From the NCBI RefSeq assembly GCF_025751555.1, contig NZ_JAOWLB010000019.1:1-64000 (forward strand): 64,000 bases of DNA, written 5' to 3'. The stretch comes from Ruegeria aquimaris (GTDB lineage: Bacteria > Pseudomonadota > Alphaproteobacteria > Rhodobacterales > Rhodobacteraceae). The position numbers were made by a program, and so were the translations under genes. Below are positions 8,908 to 18,217 of the stretch, one piece after another (the first letter of the stretch is position 1; the number at the start of each line of letters is the position of its first letter). A model generated the notes under the pieces. It saw nothing but the letters and a program-made list of their open reading frames with translations. It was not told the DNA's origin and searched no databases.

Positions 8908-9719
8908 CCCCGGCCTCCTTTCAGCGATGTGGTGCGGTTCAGCACCCAGTCGGCCACCAGGTTGACCGAGATGGCCAGGGTGGCGATGGCCACGGCCGGA
9001 TAAAGCGCCGCGCCGATGCCATAGACGATGCCGTCCTTGTTCTCCTTCACGATGCCGCCCCAATCGGCAAGCGGCGGTTGCACGCCCAGGCCCAGGAACG
9101 ACAGGGTCGAGATGAACAGCACCATGAAGATGAAGCGCAGGCCCAGCTCGGCCACCAGCGGTGACAGGGCATTGGGCAGGATCTCGCGAAAGATGACCCA
9201 GACGCGGCCCTCGCCGCGCAGTTTGGCGGCCTCGACATAGTCCATCACATTGATGTCCACCGCCACGGCGCGGGCTAGGCGATAGACGCGGGTGGCGTCG
9301 AGAAAGCCCATTACCAGGATCAGCACCGGAATGGTCACCGGCACCATGGCCAGCACCACCAGGGCGGTGATCAGCGAGGGGATCGACATGATCAGATCGA
9401 CCGTGCGCGACATCAGCTGGTCAGCCCAGCCGCCCAGCACGGCGGCCAGAAAGCCCAGGATCGACCCTGTGGTAAAGCTGAGGATGGTGGCCATGGTTGC
9501 GACAAAGATGGTGGTGCGCCCGCCATAGATCATCCGGCTCAGCAGGTCGCGGCCGATATTGTCGGTGCCCAGCAGATACTCGCGGCTTGACGGCTCCCAC
9601 ACATCGCCGACCACCTCGGCCATGCCATAGGGGGCCAGCAGCGGGGCAAAGATCGCCCCGATGAAATACATCGCCGTCAGGAAAAGACCGATGGCGGCGG
9701 AAATTGGAATGTTCTTCAT
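8904..9719 (-). CDS. Peptide ABC transporter permease, DppC-like
   Basis: 271 aa inner-membrane subunit. It has an N-terminal transmembrane segment, then a short linker with the LGTDNIGRDLLSRMIYGGR stretch typical of DppC/OppC permeases. The EAA-type cytoplasmic loop (EAAKLRGEGRVWVIFREILPN) contacts the ATPase. It overlaps its neighbours by 4 nt on each side (ATGA), which indicates tight stoichiometric expression of the importer. Confidence 0.92.
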   Translation of the reverse strand: MKNIPISAAIGLFLTAMYFIGAIFAPLLAPYGMAEVVGDVWEPSSREYLLGTDNIGRDLLSRMIYGGRTTIFVATMATILSFTTGSILGFLAAVLGGWADQLMSRTVDLIMSIPSLITALVVLAMVPVTIPVLILVMGFLDATRVYRLARAVAVDINVMDYVEAAKLRGEGRVWVIFREILPNALSPLVAELGLRFIFMVLFISTLSFLGLGVQPPLADWGGIVKENKDGIVYGIGAALYPAVAIATLAISVNLVADWVLNRTTSLKGGRG

Positions 9720-10672
9720 TTCGGATGCCTCAGTCTGGGGTTGGCCAGAATGGCAACGATATCGGCGACCATGTTCAGCCCGATATAGATCGCGGCAAAG
9801 ATGACCCCGCAGGCCAGCACCACCGGCACGTCACGCTTGGTCACGTGATCGACCAGATACTGCCCCATGCCGGGATAGACGAACACCACCTCGACCACCA
9901 CGACACCCACCACCAGATAGGCGAGGTTCAGCATCACCACGTTGACGATCGGTGCGATCGCGTTGGGAAAGGCGTGGCGATAGATGATCTTGAAGTTGGT
10001 CAGCCCCTTCAACTCGGCGGTCTCGATATAGGCCGATTGCATCACGTTCAGGATGGCGGCGCGGGTCATCCGCATCATATGCGCCAGCACCACCATGGTC
10101 AGCACGATCACCGGCAGGGCGATGGCGTTCAGCTTCTGCCCCAGGCTCATGCTGTCGTTGATCATCGCGAGGGGTGAGAACATGCCCAGCTTCACCGCGA
10201 CGAAATAGACCAGAACGTAACCGATCAGGAATTCGGGGATGGAAATGGTGGTCAGCGTCACCGCCGAGATCACCTTGTCGGGCCAGCGGTTGCGATAGCG
10301 CACAGCCAGCAGACCCAGAAAGATCGCCAGCGGCACCGACACGATGGCGGCCCAGAAGGCGAGGAAAAGCGTATTGCCCAGACGACCGCCGACCGATTCA
10401 GCGATGTCGAGCTTGTTGGTCAGCGACTTGCCCAGATCGCCTTGCAGAATGCCGCCCAGCCATTCGAAGTAGCGCGTCAGCGCAGGACGGTCGAGACCCA
10501 TTTCCTCGCGCAGGTTCGCCAGGGACTCGGGGGTTGCGGACTGTCCCAGGACGGCTTGCGCGGCGTCTCCGGGAAGCGCTTCGGTCAGGCCGAATATCAG
10601 GGCCGAAGCGCCAAAGAGGAGCATGAGTCCCAGCGCAAGGCGCTGGGACACAAGTTTCACGATCGGGTGCAT
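9716..10672 (-). CDS. Peptide ABC transporter permease, DppB-like
   Basis: 318 aa. It has the typical DppB start (one membrane segment followed by a periplasmic stretch with PGDAAQAVLGQSATPESLANLR) and several further membrane spans. The EAA loop ETAELKGLTNFKIIYRHAFPNA is near residue 225. It pairs with the DppC-like subunit to form the channel. The gene lies 15 nt after the binding-protein gene and overlaps the next permease by 4 nt. Confidence 0.92.
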   Translation of the reverse strand: MHPIVKLVSQRLALGLMLLFGASALIFGLTEALPGDAAQAVLGQSATPESLANLREEMGLDRPALTRYFEWLGGILQGDLGKSLTNKLDIAESVGGRLGNTLFLAFWAAIVSVPLAIFLGLLAVRYRNRWPDKVISAVTLTTISIPEFLIGYVLVYFVAVKLGMFSPLAMINDSMSLGQKLNAIALPVIVLTMVVLAHMMRMTRAAILNVMQSAYIETAELKGLTNFKIIYRHAFPNAIAPIVNVVMLNLAYLVVGVVVVEVVFVYPGMGQYLVDHVTKRDVPVVLACGVIFAAIYIGLNMVADIVAILANPRLRHPK

Positions 10673-10687
10673 GCTGCCGGACCCGGA

Positions 10688-12271
10688 TCAGGCGAACCAC
10701 ATTTTGCGGGTAACCTGACCGCTCATCAACTCGCCGTTGGGGTCGGTTTCCCAACCGGCCAACGTGTTGCTGGTCGCGTCCACGAAGTCGTTGAACATCG
10801 GACAGATCAGGCCGCCCTCGTCACGCAGCATCATACCCATCTTCGAGTAGATTTCCTTGCGCTTGACCGGATCCAGTTCGGCGCGGGCCTGCAGCAGCAT
10901 CGCATCGAAATCGGCGTTCTTGAACTTGGTGTCGTTCCAGTCTGCGGTGGATAGGTACGCGGTCGAGTACATCTGATCCTGCACCGGACGCCCGCCCCAG
11001 TACGAGGCGCAGAAGGGCTGTACGTTCCAGACCTCGGACCAGTAGCCATCGCCGGGCTCGCGCTTGATCTCCAGCGGGATGCCAGCGGCGGCCGCGGTCT
11101 GCTGGAACAGCGCGGCGGCGTCGACGGCGCCGGGGAAGGCCACATCCGACACACGGAGCTCGATGGGCGAGCCGTCGTGACCGGATGCCTTGTAGTGCTC
11201 GGCCGCTTTGGCCAGGTCGAACTCGCGCTGCGGGATCGCGCTGTCGAACAGCGGATAGGCCGCGTTGATCGGCATGTCGTTGCCCACCGAGCCGTAGCCG
11301 CGCAGGATCTTTTCCACCATCTCCTCGCGGTTGATGGCGTATTTCAGCGCCAGGCGCAGATCCTTGTTGTCGAACGGCGCCTTGTCCACATGCATGATGA
11401 ACACATAGTGGCCGCGGCCCGGGGTCGAATGCACGGTCAGGTTCGGCGCACGGCTCAAGAGGCCGGCGACCTTCGGTTCGACACGGTTGATGATATGCAC
11501 CTGGCCCGACTGAAGTGCTGCGGTCCGTGCGGTGGCATCGTTGATGACCAGGATTTCCACACCGTCGAAATAGCCGTCATCGCCCCAGTAGTTGGCGAAT
11601 TTCGAATAGACGTGGCGCACGCCCGGTTCGTTGACTTCCATCTTGTAAGCGCCGGTACCGATGCCCGCGCCCGGATCGTCCATGCCGCCATCGGGCTGGA
11701 TGATCAGGTGATAATCGGCCATCAGATAGGGGAGGTCGGCGTTGGCATCGCTCAGGGTGACCGAGAAATATTCGCCATCGGCCTTCATCGACTCGATGCC
11801 CTTCATGATGCCGAGGGCACCCGATTTCGAATCCTCGTTCGAATGGCGCTGCATCGTCTTCAGCACGTCTTCCGAGGTCAGCGTCTTGCCGTTGTGGAAT
11901 TCGACACCCTGACGGATCTTGAAGGTCCAGGTCTTGGCGTCGGCGCTGGCCTCGACGCTTTCGGCCAGACGGTTCTCGATGGACCCGTCGGCGGCCACGT
12001 TCACCAGCGTATCGCCGAACTGATTGCCGTTGTGATAGGGGACCTGGCTGGCATAGGTTGCCGGGTCGAGCGAGTTGGTCGACTCACCGCCGACCGAGCC
12101 AAGCTTGACCACGCCGCCGCGCTTGGGTTCCGAGGCCCGTGCCGCCTGTGCAAAGATCGAGCTGGCCACCGCGGCCGACACGCCCAATGCGGCGGCCTTG
12201 CCCATGAATTCGCGGCGGGTCATCTTGCCTGCCGTTACGCGGCCGGCCATGAAATCTAGTTGTTCCTTCAT
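10688..12271 (-). CDS. Periplasmic peptide/solute-binding protein (SBP family 5)
   Basis: 527 aa. The N-terminus carries a twin-arginine signal (MTRREFMGKAAALG, then a hydrophobic run to AARA), so export through Tat is likely; the window also encodes tatABC. The mature part has the SBP_bac_5 layout, with SLDPATYASQ, an FKIRQGVEFHNGK stretch and a ligand domain to the C-terminus. I chose the ATG at 12271 because GGGAG lies upstream. It is first of the four importer genes. A CocE-like hydrolase lies 122 bp upstream on the same strand. The ligand is probably a peptide, but family 5 proteins also bind opines, nickel and sugars. Confidence 0.9.
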   Translation of the reverse strand: MKEQLDFMAGRVTAGKMTRREFMGKAAALGVSAAVASSIFAQAARASEPKRGGVVKLGSVGGESTNSLDPATYASQVPYHNGNQFGDTLVNVAADGSIENRLAESVEASADAKTWTFKIRQGVEFHNGKTLTSEDVLKTMQRHSNEDSKSGALGIMKGIESMKADGEYFSVTLSDANADLPYLMADYHLIIQPDGGMDDPGAGIGTGAYKMEVNEPGVRHVYSKFANYWGDDGYFDGVEILVINDATARTAALQSGQVHIINRVEPKVAGLLSRAPNLTVHSTPGRGHYVFIMHVDKAPFDNKDLRLALKYAINREEMVEKILRGYGSVGNDMPINAAYPLFDSAIPQREFDLAKAAEHYKASGHDGSPIELRVSDVAFPGAVDAAALFQQTAAAAGIPLEIKREPGDGYWSEVWNVQPFCASYWGGRPVQDQMYSTAYLSTADWNDTKFKNADFDAMLLQARAELDPVKRKEIYSKMGMMLRDEGGLICPMFNDFVDATSNTLAGWETDPNGELMSGQVTRKMWFA

Positions 12272-12393
12272 CGAAGTCTCCCGGTTGAGTGGTTGGGCGC
12301 TTTGCGCGCCGTTTTTGTTGACTGGTGAATCAACGTTTGCGTATTTCGTCGGGCTGGGCAAGCGTGAATGTCCGCTCGCCGCTTGCCGGGCCC

Positions 12394-14388
12394 TCAGGCC
12401 ATGTTGCGCCTGATTCGTGACACCTTGTCGTTTTGATACAGTAGCGTGTCGTTTTCGAATGCGGAAATGCCCGATTTGAGGTGGAAATACTCCGCATCCG
12501 ACCACATTTCGCAGGTCGTTTCCGTTCTCAGCCTGAGCTCGCCGCGCCCTGTTTCACTGGTCCAGTGACAGGACCCGCGCGCCGAGAGGGGGTCATCGGG
12601 GTGAATCACCCAGGTTTCCCGCGCGATGGTGCCAGAGATGGCGCCATGGGTCGCGTCCTCGACCAGACCGCTGTCGTCGACAATGATCAGGCGCACCTCG
12701 CCGTTGGCCTTGTCGATCTCGGTGCGGCGGATGTTCGATGCCTCGCGCAGGGTGCGGATGTCCCAGGGCGCGTCGCCGTCCTCGGGCGGGAACACCCATT
12801 CGTCGGCCTCGCCCGCCGGTCGCTGCGGCAGGTCGATAGCGGCCTCGTGCAGGGTCAGGCAGGTGCGTTCGGGCGAGGGCCAGATCATCGGCCAGTAGGA
12901 GGACGACACCGCCACCCTGAGCCGGTGCCCCGCAGGCACGCGGTAGCCGATATGGTCGAGGTCGAAGGCGATGTCATAGACCCGCCCCGGCTCCAGCGCC
13001 TCGGGTGCCGCATGGCTATCGCGATGGGTCAGGTTCAGGACGCCATATGTGATCCGGGCCGAGGTGCCATCGGGCAGCACATGGTTAAGCCGCACCGCAA
13101 TTTGCGCCTGCGGCTTGTCCGAACTCAGCCGCAGGCGGATGCGCGGGGCGCCGACGATATCCATCCGCTGGGGCAGGGGGGCGCTGTCGAAACAGACCGA
13201 AAGCGCATCGTCCAGCCGCTGGTCGCCAGGCAGTTCCGGCCCGGCAAAGAACGAGCCGTACTCACCGCAATCCATGCCGGCGTGCAGCGGGGTGCTGACC
13301 TGGGCGGTCAGCGATCCTTTGGGATCCAGCCCGGTGTCGGTCAGATGCAGCGTCTCCACCGGCAGGTGGCGGGTGGAGCCGGTCTGTTCCGCGATCCATC
13401 GTCCGGGGCGGTAGAGGCTCTTGGTCTCGGGTGCGATCCCGTCCATTACATAGGCGCGGTAATCGGGCTCATCCTCGACGCCGTTCTCGATGCCCTTCAG
13501 CCAGCGGTCCCACCAGCGCAGTGCCTCTTGCAGGAACCCGATCCGGGGGCCCGGAATGGCGAAATGCGGGTATTTGTGGATCCACGGCCCATTGATGCCC
13601 TTGACCACCGTTTCCAGGTTGTCGACCAGCTGCGGCACCGTGTTCATGTAACTGTCGCCCCAGCCGCTGATCGCCAGCGTGGGCGTCTTGACCGCGCTGA
13701 AATCCTCGCAGATCGAGCCATGCTGCCAATAGGCGTCCCGCGTCTGGTGCTGCAACCAGATCTCGGGCAGGAAGGGTTGCGCCCGCAGACGCTCCAGCCA
13801 CATCTCGCGCCACCCCTCGCCGACCAGCGCCGGGTCGGGCGCGCGGGATGAGAAACACCACATGGTGGCGCCCCAGCCCAGGTTCTCGTTCAACAGGCAT
13901 CCGCCCTTGAAATGGATATCCTCGGCATAACGGTCCACGGTCGAGCAGAGCGTGATGATCGCCTTGAGCGGTTCGGGCTGCATCGCCGCCACCTGAAGCG
14001 AGTTGAACCCGCCCCAGCTGATCCCCATCATGCCGACAGTGCCGCTGCACCAGGGCTGCGCTGCCAGCCAGCGGATTACCTCGACCGCGTCGTCGAGTTC
14101 CTGCTGGGTGTACTCGTCCTCCATCACCCCCTGGCTGTCGCCATTTCCGCGGATATCGACCCGGATACAGGCATAGCCGCGCTTGGCCATCCAGGGATGG
14201 GTCAGCGCATCGCGGGCACAGGTGCCGTCGCGCTTGCGATAGGGCAGGTATTCCAGGATCGCGGGCACCGGGTCGGTGCCGCTGTCAACCGGGCGCCACA
14301 CCCGGGCAGACAGCCGTGTGCCATCAGACAGGGTAATGCCCATGTCAGCCAGTTCTTCGATCTCGCGCAGCGCATTGGTCGTGGTCAT
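12394..14388 (-). CDS. CocE/NonD (X-Pro dipeptidyl-peptidase S15) family hydrolase
   Basis: 664 aa. An N-terminal alpha/beta hydrolase has the nucleophile motif GISWGG (Ser at about 124), and the RVDIRGNGDSQG stretch is typical of S15/CocE proteins. A C-terminal jelly-roll domain follows from about residue 400 (RIRLRLSSDKPQAQIAVRL). These enzymes cleave acyl esters or Xaa-Pro peptide bonds. The position directly upstream of a peptide-type importer suggests it processes imported peptides or amides. No signal peptide is visible. Confidence 0.85.
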   Translation of the reverse strand: MTTTNALREIEELADMGITLSDGTRLSARVWRPVDSGTDPVPAILEYLPYRKRDGTCARDALTHPWMAKRGYACIRVDIRGNGDSQGVMEDEYTQQELDDAVEVIRWLAAQPWCSGTVGMMGISWGGFNSLQVAAMQPEPLKAIITLCSTVDRYAEDIHFKGGCLLNENLGWGATMWCFSSRAPDPALVGEGWREMWLERLRAQPFLPEIWLQHQTRDAYWQHGSICEDFSAVKTPTLAISGWGDSYMNTVPQLVDNLETVVKGINGPWIHKYPHFAIPGPRIGFLQEALRWWDRWLKGIENGVEDEPDYRAYVMDGIAPETKSLYRPGRWIAEQTGSTRHLPVETLHLTDTGLDPKGSLTAQVSTPLHAGMDCGEYGSFFAGPELPGDQRLDDALSVCFDSAPLPQRMDIVGAPRIRLRLSSDKPQAQIAVRLNHVLPDGTSARITYGVLNLTHRDSHAAPEALEPGRVYDIAFDLDHIGYRVPAGHRLRVAVSSSYWPMIWPSPERTCLTLHEAAIDLPQRPAGEADEWVFPPEDGDAPWDIRTLREASNIRRTEIDKANGEVRLIIVDDSGLVEDATHGAISGTIARETWVIHPDDPLSARGSCHWTSETGRGELRLRTETTCEMWSDAEYFHLKSGISAFENDTLLYQNDKVSRIRRNMA

Positions 14389-14439
14389 GGCCGAACTCTT
14401 TCAGAGCGTTCGCGGGAATCTGAGCAGGAATGCGACCGT

Positions 14440-15546
14440 TCAAGCGCGAACTGCGACCAGCAGGTCCATCACATTGGTGCCCGTCGGGCCAGTGGTTAGC
14501 AAGGCGCCATGCCGCTCCAGCCAGCTGCCGCTGTCGGCGGCGGCCAGCGCCTCGGCCGCGCCCGGACCCCATGTCTGGCCGGTAACGATTCCGCCCGCAG
14601 CCTCGGTCGGACCATCGGTGCCATCGGTGCCACCGACAACAACACACAGGTTTTCCTGCCCGGCGATCCCGCGTGCCAGTGCCAGCGCCAGCCCCTGGTT
14701 GCGGCCGCCTCGGCCCGGATTCTCCGGCAGCACCACGGTGGGCTCGCCGCCCAGCACCAGCACACCGGCGGGCAGGGCGCAGAGGCGCGGACCGATCCGG
14801 TCCGCCAGCGCGAAGAGATCGTCATGCAGCGCCTCTTCCTCACTCAACACCGCCAGACCCAGCTCACGCGCCCTGGCCGCCGCCGCAGCCCGCGCGATGG
14901 CGTTCGAGGCAATGATCTTGGCCGCGCCCCGGAACGCTGCGGTCGCCGGCCGCGCCCCGATCCCCGAGCCGATCACCATCAGGTCGTCACCCGGCACATC
15001 GGAAATCGCCAGCACATCCGCCCGGGCGCCCTTGAAGGCCGCCAGCAGGCCGCCGCCCTTGATGCGGGAAATCCGCCGCCGCCGTGCGTTCATCGCGGTG
15101 ATGTCCAGCCCTTCGGCCAGCATCGCCCGGTTCAGCGCCGCCAGATCGTCCAGCGTCTTGCCTTCCACCAGATCCTCGGCCAGGGACGAGGCTCCGCCCG
15201 ACACCAGCAGCAACAGGTGACTGCCCGCATCCATCGCCTCGACCGCCTGCCGCAGCGCCCGGCCACCGGCCAGGCTGCGCGCATCCGGCACCGGATGCGC
15301 CGCCTCGATCAACTCGACCGAGGCAGGCAGGTCCGCGCCATGGCCGTCCTTGGTCACCACTAGACAGGGCACCGGCCCGAAGTGGTCGAGCGCGGCCCGC
15401 GCCATGCTCGCCGCCGCCTTGCCCACCGCCAGAATGCGATCCGGGCGCGGCATGTCCTCCAGCGCGGTGGCAGTGGCGGCATAGCCGCCGACCGCGTCCA
15501 CCCCGGCCTGCCAGATCGCGCGTGCCATGTCCTCGGGCGTCATCAT
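14440..15546 (-). CDS. Glycerate 2-kinase (MOFRL/DUF4147)
   Basis: 368 aa. It matches the TtuD/GckA-like family: GKAAASMA near the N-terminus, [10 protein letters not shown] in the middle, KGGGLLAAF, and a C-terminal MOFRL domain with [18 protein letters not shown]. It would phosphorylate glycerate to 2-phosphoglycerate, feeding lower glycolysis. It is somewhat shorter than many family members. The ATG at 15546 overlaps the dtd stop (ATGA); an ATG four codons upstream is the alternative. It closes a run of four overlapping genes. Confidence 0.85.
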   Translation of the reverse strand: MMTPEDMARAIWQAGVDAVGGYAATATALEDMPRPDRILAVGKAAASMARAALDHFGPVPCLVVTKDGHGADLPASVELIEAAHPVPDARSLAGGRALRQAVEAMDAGSHLLLLVSGGASSLAEDLVEGKTLDDLAALNRAMLAEGLDITAMNARRRRISRIKGGGLLAAFKGARADVLAISDVPGDDLMVIGSGIGARPATAAFRGAAKIIASNAIARAAAAARARELGLAVLSEEEALHDDLFALADRIGPRLCALPAGVLVLGGEPTVVLPENPGRGGRNQGLALALARGIAGQENLCVVVGGTDGTDGPTEAAGGIVTGQTWGPGAAEALAAADSGSWLERHGALLTTGPTGTNVMDLLVAVRA

Positions 15547-15980
15547 GTTTCCATCCATATGGTAACGGGTCCGTCGTTGAGCAGCTCGACCTTCATGTCG
15601 GCGCCAAACTGCCCGGTTTCCACCGGCACGCCCTGCGCGGCAAGCTGCGCGGCAAAATACCGGTACAGCCGCTCGCCCTCGGCAGGCGGCGCTGCGGTCG
15701 AGAACCCCGGCCGGTTCCCGCGCGAGGTGTCGGCGGCCAGGGTGAACTGGCTCACCACCAGCGCCCCGCCGCCGATATCCAGAACCGAGCGGTTCATCTT
15801 GCCCGCCTCATCCTTGAAGATGCGCAGGCGCGCGATCTTGGCGGCCAACTGGTCCGCCTGCGCCTCGCCGTCGCCCGCCATGGCGCAGATCAGGATCAAC
15901 AGGCCCGGCCCGGTCTGGCCGATCCTCTCCCCTTCGACCGTGACCGAGGCATGGGCCACACGTTGGATCAGGGCACGCAT
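15543..15980 (-). CDS. dtd: D-aminoacyl-tRNA deacylase
   Basis: 145 aa, the family length. Both active-site signatures are present: SQFTL in the middle and the Gly-cisPro motif as NDGPVTI near the C-terminus. It removes D-amino acids (and glycine mis-charged onto tRNA-Ala) from tRNA in the cytoplasm. It begins inside the end of the PfkB kinase gene (13-nt overlap) and shares ATGA with the glycerate kinase, so the genes are translationally coupled although functionally unrelated. Confidence 0.95.
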   Translation of the reverse strand: MRALIQRVAHASVTVEGERIGQTGPGLLILICAMAGDGEAQADQLAAKIARLRIFKDEAGKMNRSVLDIGGGALVVSQFTLAADTSRGNRPGFSTAAPPAEGERLYRYFAAQLAAQGVPVETGQFGADMKVELLNDGPVTIWMET

Positions 15981-16882
15981 GTCAGCAGTTCCTCCCGTGT
16001 TGGGGCGGCCGCGCCAGGGCGTGTCACGCTCAGCGCGGCGGCGCGGGTGCCGTGGGTCAGCATCGCTTCGATTTCGGATGGGTCCAACGTCACCGGCTTA
16101 TCCAGCCGTCCAGCCTGCCAGAGCCAGGCCAGACAGCCCGCGTTCAGCACATCGCCGGCGCCGACCGTATCGGCCACCGCGACGTCGGGGGCGGGCAGGG
16201 TGATTTCCGTTCCGCCCTGACGCGCGGTGGCCCCGCGCGCGCCATGGCTGATAATCAGCATCTGACCGGGGCGCACGTCCGGCACTTCTCCCCACCAGTG
16301 CAGGTCCTCGTCCGACAGTTTGACCACATCGGCTCGCGCCATCAACCGGCTCAGCCGGGCGCGATAGGAGGCCGCGTCGGTGACAAGCCCGGGCCGGATG
16401 TTGAGGTCGAGCCAGATCAATCGGTCCGCCGCCTGCGCCGCCAGTGCCTCGAACGCGGATGCGGCCGGATCGTGGATGAGGCTGATGCCGCCAAACACCA
16501 GCGCCCGTATCGTCTCGGGCACCCCGGGCGCGCGGTCAAAGGCGCGTCCGGCGCTTCCTTGGTCATAGAGGTCGAATTGGGTGCCATCCGGCAGCGAATG
16601 GGCGAGGGCCAGTGTCGTGGGCTCCGCTCGCCGCTGCGCCAGGGCCAGGTTTACCCCTGCCGCCTCCATCTGTTCGCGCAGCATCCGGCCCATAGGATCG
16701 TCCGACAACCCGCCGACAAACCCCGCCGGAACATCCAGCCGGGCCAGGGCGATCGCGGTATTGACGGCGGCACCGCCAGCGACCGGGCGAAACCCCGCGC
16801 TGCCGTCAGCCAGCGTGGCGGGGACAAGATCGGCCACCGCCTCGCCACAGCACAGGATCGCGGGGCGGCTCAGCCCCGCCAT
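15968..16882 (-). CDS. PfkB-family sugar kinase (fructokinase-like)
   Basis: 304 aa ribokinase-fold protein. It has an N-terminal glycine-rich stretch ([14 protein letters not shown]), a central LDLNIRP typical of fructokinases, and the C-terminal signature DTVGAGDVL with the catalytic Asp. The usual aromatic residue after GAGD-A is replaced, so the sugar may differ. The ATG at 16882 lies within the 3' end of the nitroreductase gene (13-nt overlap). The longer open frame to 17584 is an artefact of that overlap. Confidence 0.87.
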   Translation of the reverse strand: MAGLSRPAILCCGEAVADLVPATLADGSAGFRPVAGGAAVNTAIALARLDVPAGFVGGLSDDPMGRMLREQMEAAGVNLALAQRRAEPTTLALAHSLPDGTQFDLYDQGSAGRAFDRAPGVPETIRALVFGGISLIHDPAASAFEALAAQAADRLIWLDLNIRPGLVTDAASYRARLSRLMARADVVKLSDEDLHWWGEVPDVRPGQMLIISHGARGATARQGGTEITLPAPDVAVADTVGAGDVLNAGCLAWLWQAGRLDKPVTLDPSEIEAMLTHGTRAAALSVTRPGAAAPTREELLTCVP

Positions 16883-17538
16883 TCGACGAACTCGGCCAAG
16901 GGCGCGCGTTCCGTCCGGAACGCGTTCGCCGGATGCCCGGTGTCGGAATAGCCAAACGAGATGGCGCAGAGGATCAGCCGATCCTCGCCAATCCCGAAAT
17001 AGCGGTGCAGGAACGGCGCATAAGAGGCGACCGCCGCCTGCGGGATCGTCGCAACCCCCAGCGCCTGTGCCGCAAGCGTGAAGGCGGTGACAAAACCGCC
17101 GCAATCCATCGCCCCATAACCGCCCAGCTCGGCGGGACTGGAAACGATGGCGCAATGGGGGGCGTCGAACAGCGAGAAATTCTTCATCATCTGCGCCGCT
17201 GACCCTTGGCGGTCGCCCTTTTCCACCCCCACCGCCTCGTACAAGGCCCAGCCGCAGGTGCGGCGGCGATCCTGGTAGACACCGGAATAGCCGGAGGGAA
17301 AGGCAAGGTCGGGCTTCGCTGTACCGCGCTGCACTTCCTCCATCAGGGCGGCCCGGAACGCGTCCGTTTCTGCGCCGCTGGTGATCACTAGCTGCCAGGG
17401 CTGCGCGTTGCACCAGCTCGGCACCTGCCGCGCCGTGGACAGGATCCGCTCGATATCGGCGCGCGGCACCGGGTCGGCGCGGAACGCCCGGCAGGAATGG
17501 CGGGCGGCCAGAAGATCGTCGAGGTCGCTCAGGGTCAT
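16870..17538 (-). CDS. Nitroreductase-family flavoprotein
   Basis: 222 aa. It has the nitroreductase N-terminus (a RHSCRAFRADPVPR motif, then ILSTARQVPSWCNAQPW), residues that bind FMN, and the GWALYEAVGVEKGDR region. Members reduce nitro groups, quinones or flavins with NAD(P)H. I chose the ATG at 17538 because AAGGAG sits 8 nt upstream; an ATG 10 codons earlier lacks one. It leads the overlapping run nitroreductase, PfkB kinase, dtd, glycerate kinase. Confidence 0.87.
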   Translation of the reverse strand: MTLSDLDDLLAARHSCRAFRADPVPRADIERILSTARQVPSWCNAQPWQLVITSGAETDAFRAALMEEVQRGTAKPDLAFPSGYSGVYQDRRRTCGWALYEAVGVEKGDRQGSAAQMMKNFSLFDAPHCAIVSSPAELGGYGAMDCGGFVTAFTLAAQALGVATIPQAAVASYAPFLHRYFGIGEDRLILCAISFGYSDTGHPANAFRTERAPLAEFVEWRG

Positions 17539-17677
17539 CACGTCTTTCTCCTTGTTGTCGCGCACCATGGCGGCAGGGCGGCAAAGGCGCAAGATCGGGT
17601 CGTGAATTTGCGCCGGATCAAGGTGCGCGGGCGCAGGCCGTGCGAGACTCGGGCAAAACAGCACAGGAGGACCGACC

Positions 17678-18097
17678 ATGGTTGAAAAATCCGATCACGC
17701 TGGCCTCTGGCCATCGCTCTATGACCCGTTCCGCACCTTTGGTGCGAAGCTGGCCGATTGGCTGAGTCCCGCGACCGAAGCATCCGGCAATGACACCGCC
17801 TATGACATCTCGATGGAGCTGCCGGGCGTGTCCGAGAACGACATCGAACTGACCGTCGAGAATGGCGTCGTCACCATAAGGGGCGAGAAGAAAACCCATG
17901 AAGAGAAGAAAGGCGACACCTGGTATTTCTCCGAGCGCCAGTATGGCGCGTTCCGCCGCTCGTTCCGCCTGCCCGAGGATGCCGAAGGCGCCAAGGCGGA
18001 AGCCAGGATGAAGGATGGCGTGCTGCATGTCCGCGTGCCCAAACGGGTCCAGGAGGCCCCGGCCGCGGCACAGAAGATCAAGGTCTCGCGCGGCTGA
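17678..18097 (+). CDS. Small heat-shock protein, Hsp20/alpha-crystallin
   Basis: 139 aa. The alpha-crystallin domain spans about residues 40-130: AYDISMELPGVSENDIEL, RGEKK, a GAFRRSFRLPEDAE stretch and a GVLHVRVPK sheet. It is an ATP-independent holdase that keeps unfolded proteins soluble. The canonical C-terminal I-X-I motif appears as KIKV. An AGGAGG precedes the ATG. It is divergent from the nitroreductase gene and followed by a structured repeat element. Confidence 0.93.
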   Translation: MVEKSDHAGLWPSLYDPFRTFGAKLADWLSPATEASGNDTAYDISMELPGVSENDIELTVENGVVTIRGEKKTHEEKKGDTWYFSERQYGAFRRSFRLPEDAEGAKAEARMKDGVLHVRVPKRVQEAPAAAQKIKVSRG

Positions 18098-18153
18098 CGC
18101 CATGCGCCCTGGCCCGAGGGAGAGAGCGGGCCGGGGCGGTTATTCTCTGGTGT

Positions 18154-18217
18154 GGGGGCTCTGCCCCCGTCGCGCGTGCCGCGCGACTCCCCCGGAGTAT
18201 TTGCAGCGAAATGAAGA
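18154..18217 (+). repeat. GGAGTATTT-type intergenic repeat, copy 1 (type A)
   Basis: Stem GGGGGC-TCT-GCCCCC (18154-18168), then stem GTCGCGCG-TGC-CGCGCGAC (18169-18187), then CTCCCCCGGAGTATTT and a purine-rich tail ending AATGAAG. It lies on the sense strand downstream of the Hsp20 stop and touches the stop of the convergent regulator gene. The same architecture recurs at 36082 and 41449. Confidence 0.85.

Noticed and set aside
7096-9003. 635-codon open frame antisense to the ABC ATPase gene
   Set aside because: A GC-rich shadow frame of the ATPase; no domain, no ribosome binding site, His/Arg-rich composition typical of antisense shadows.
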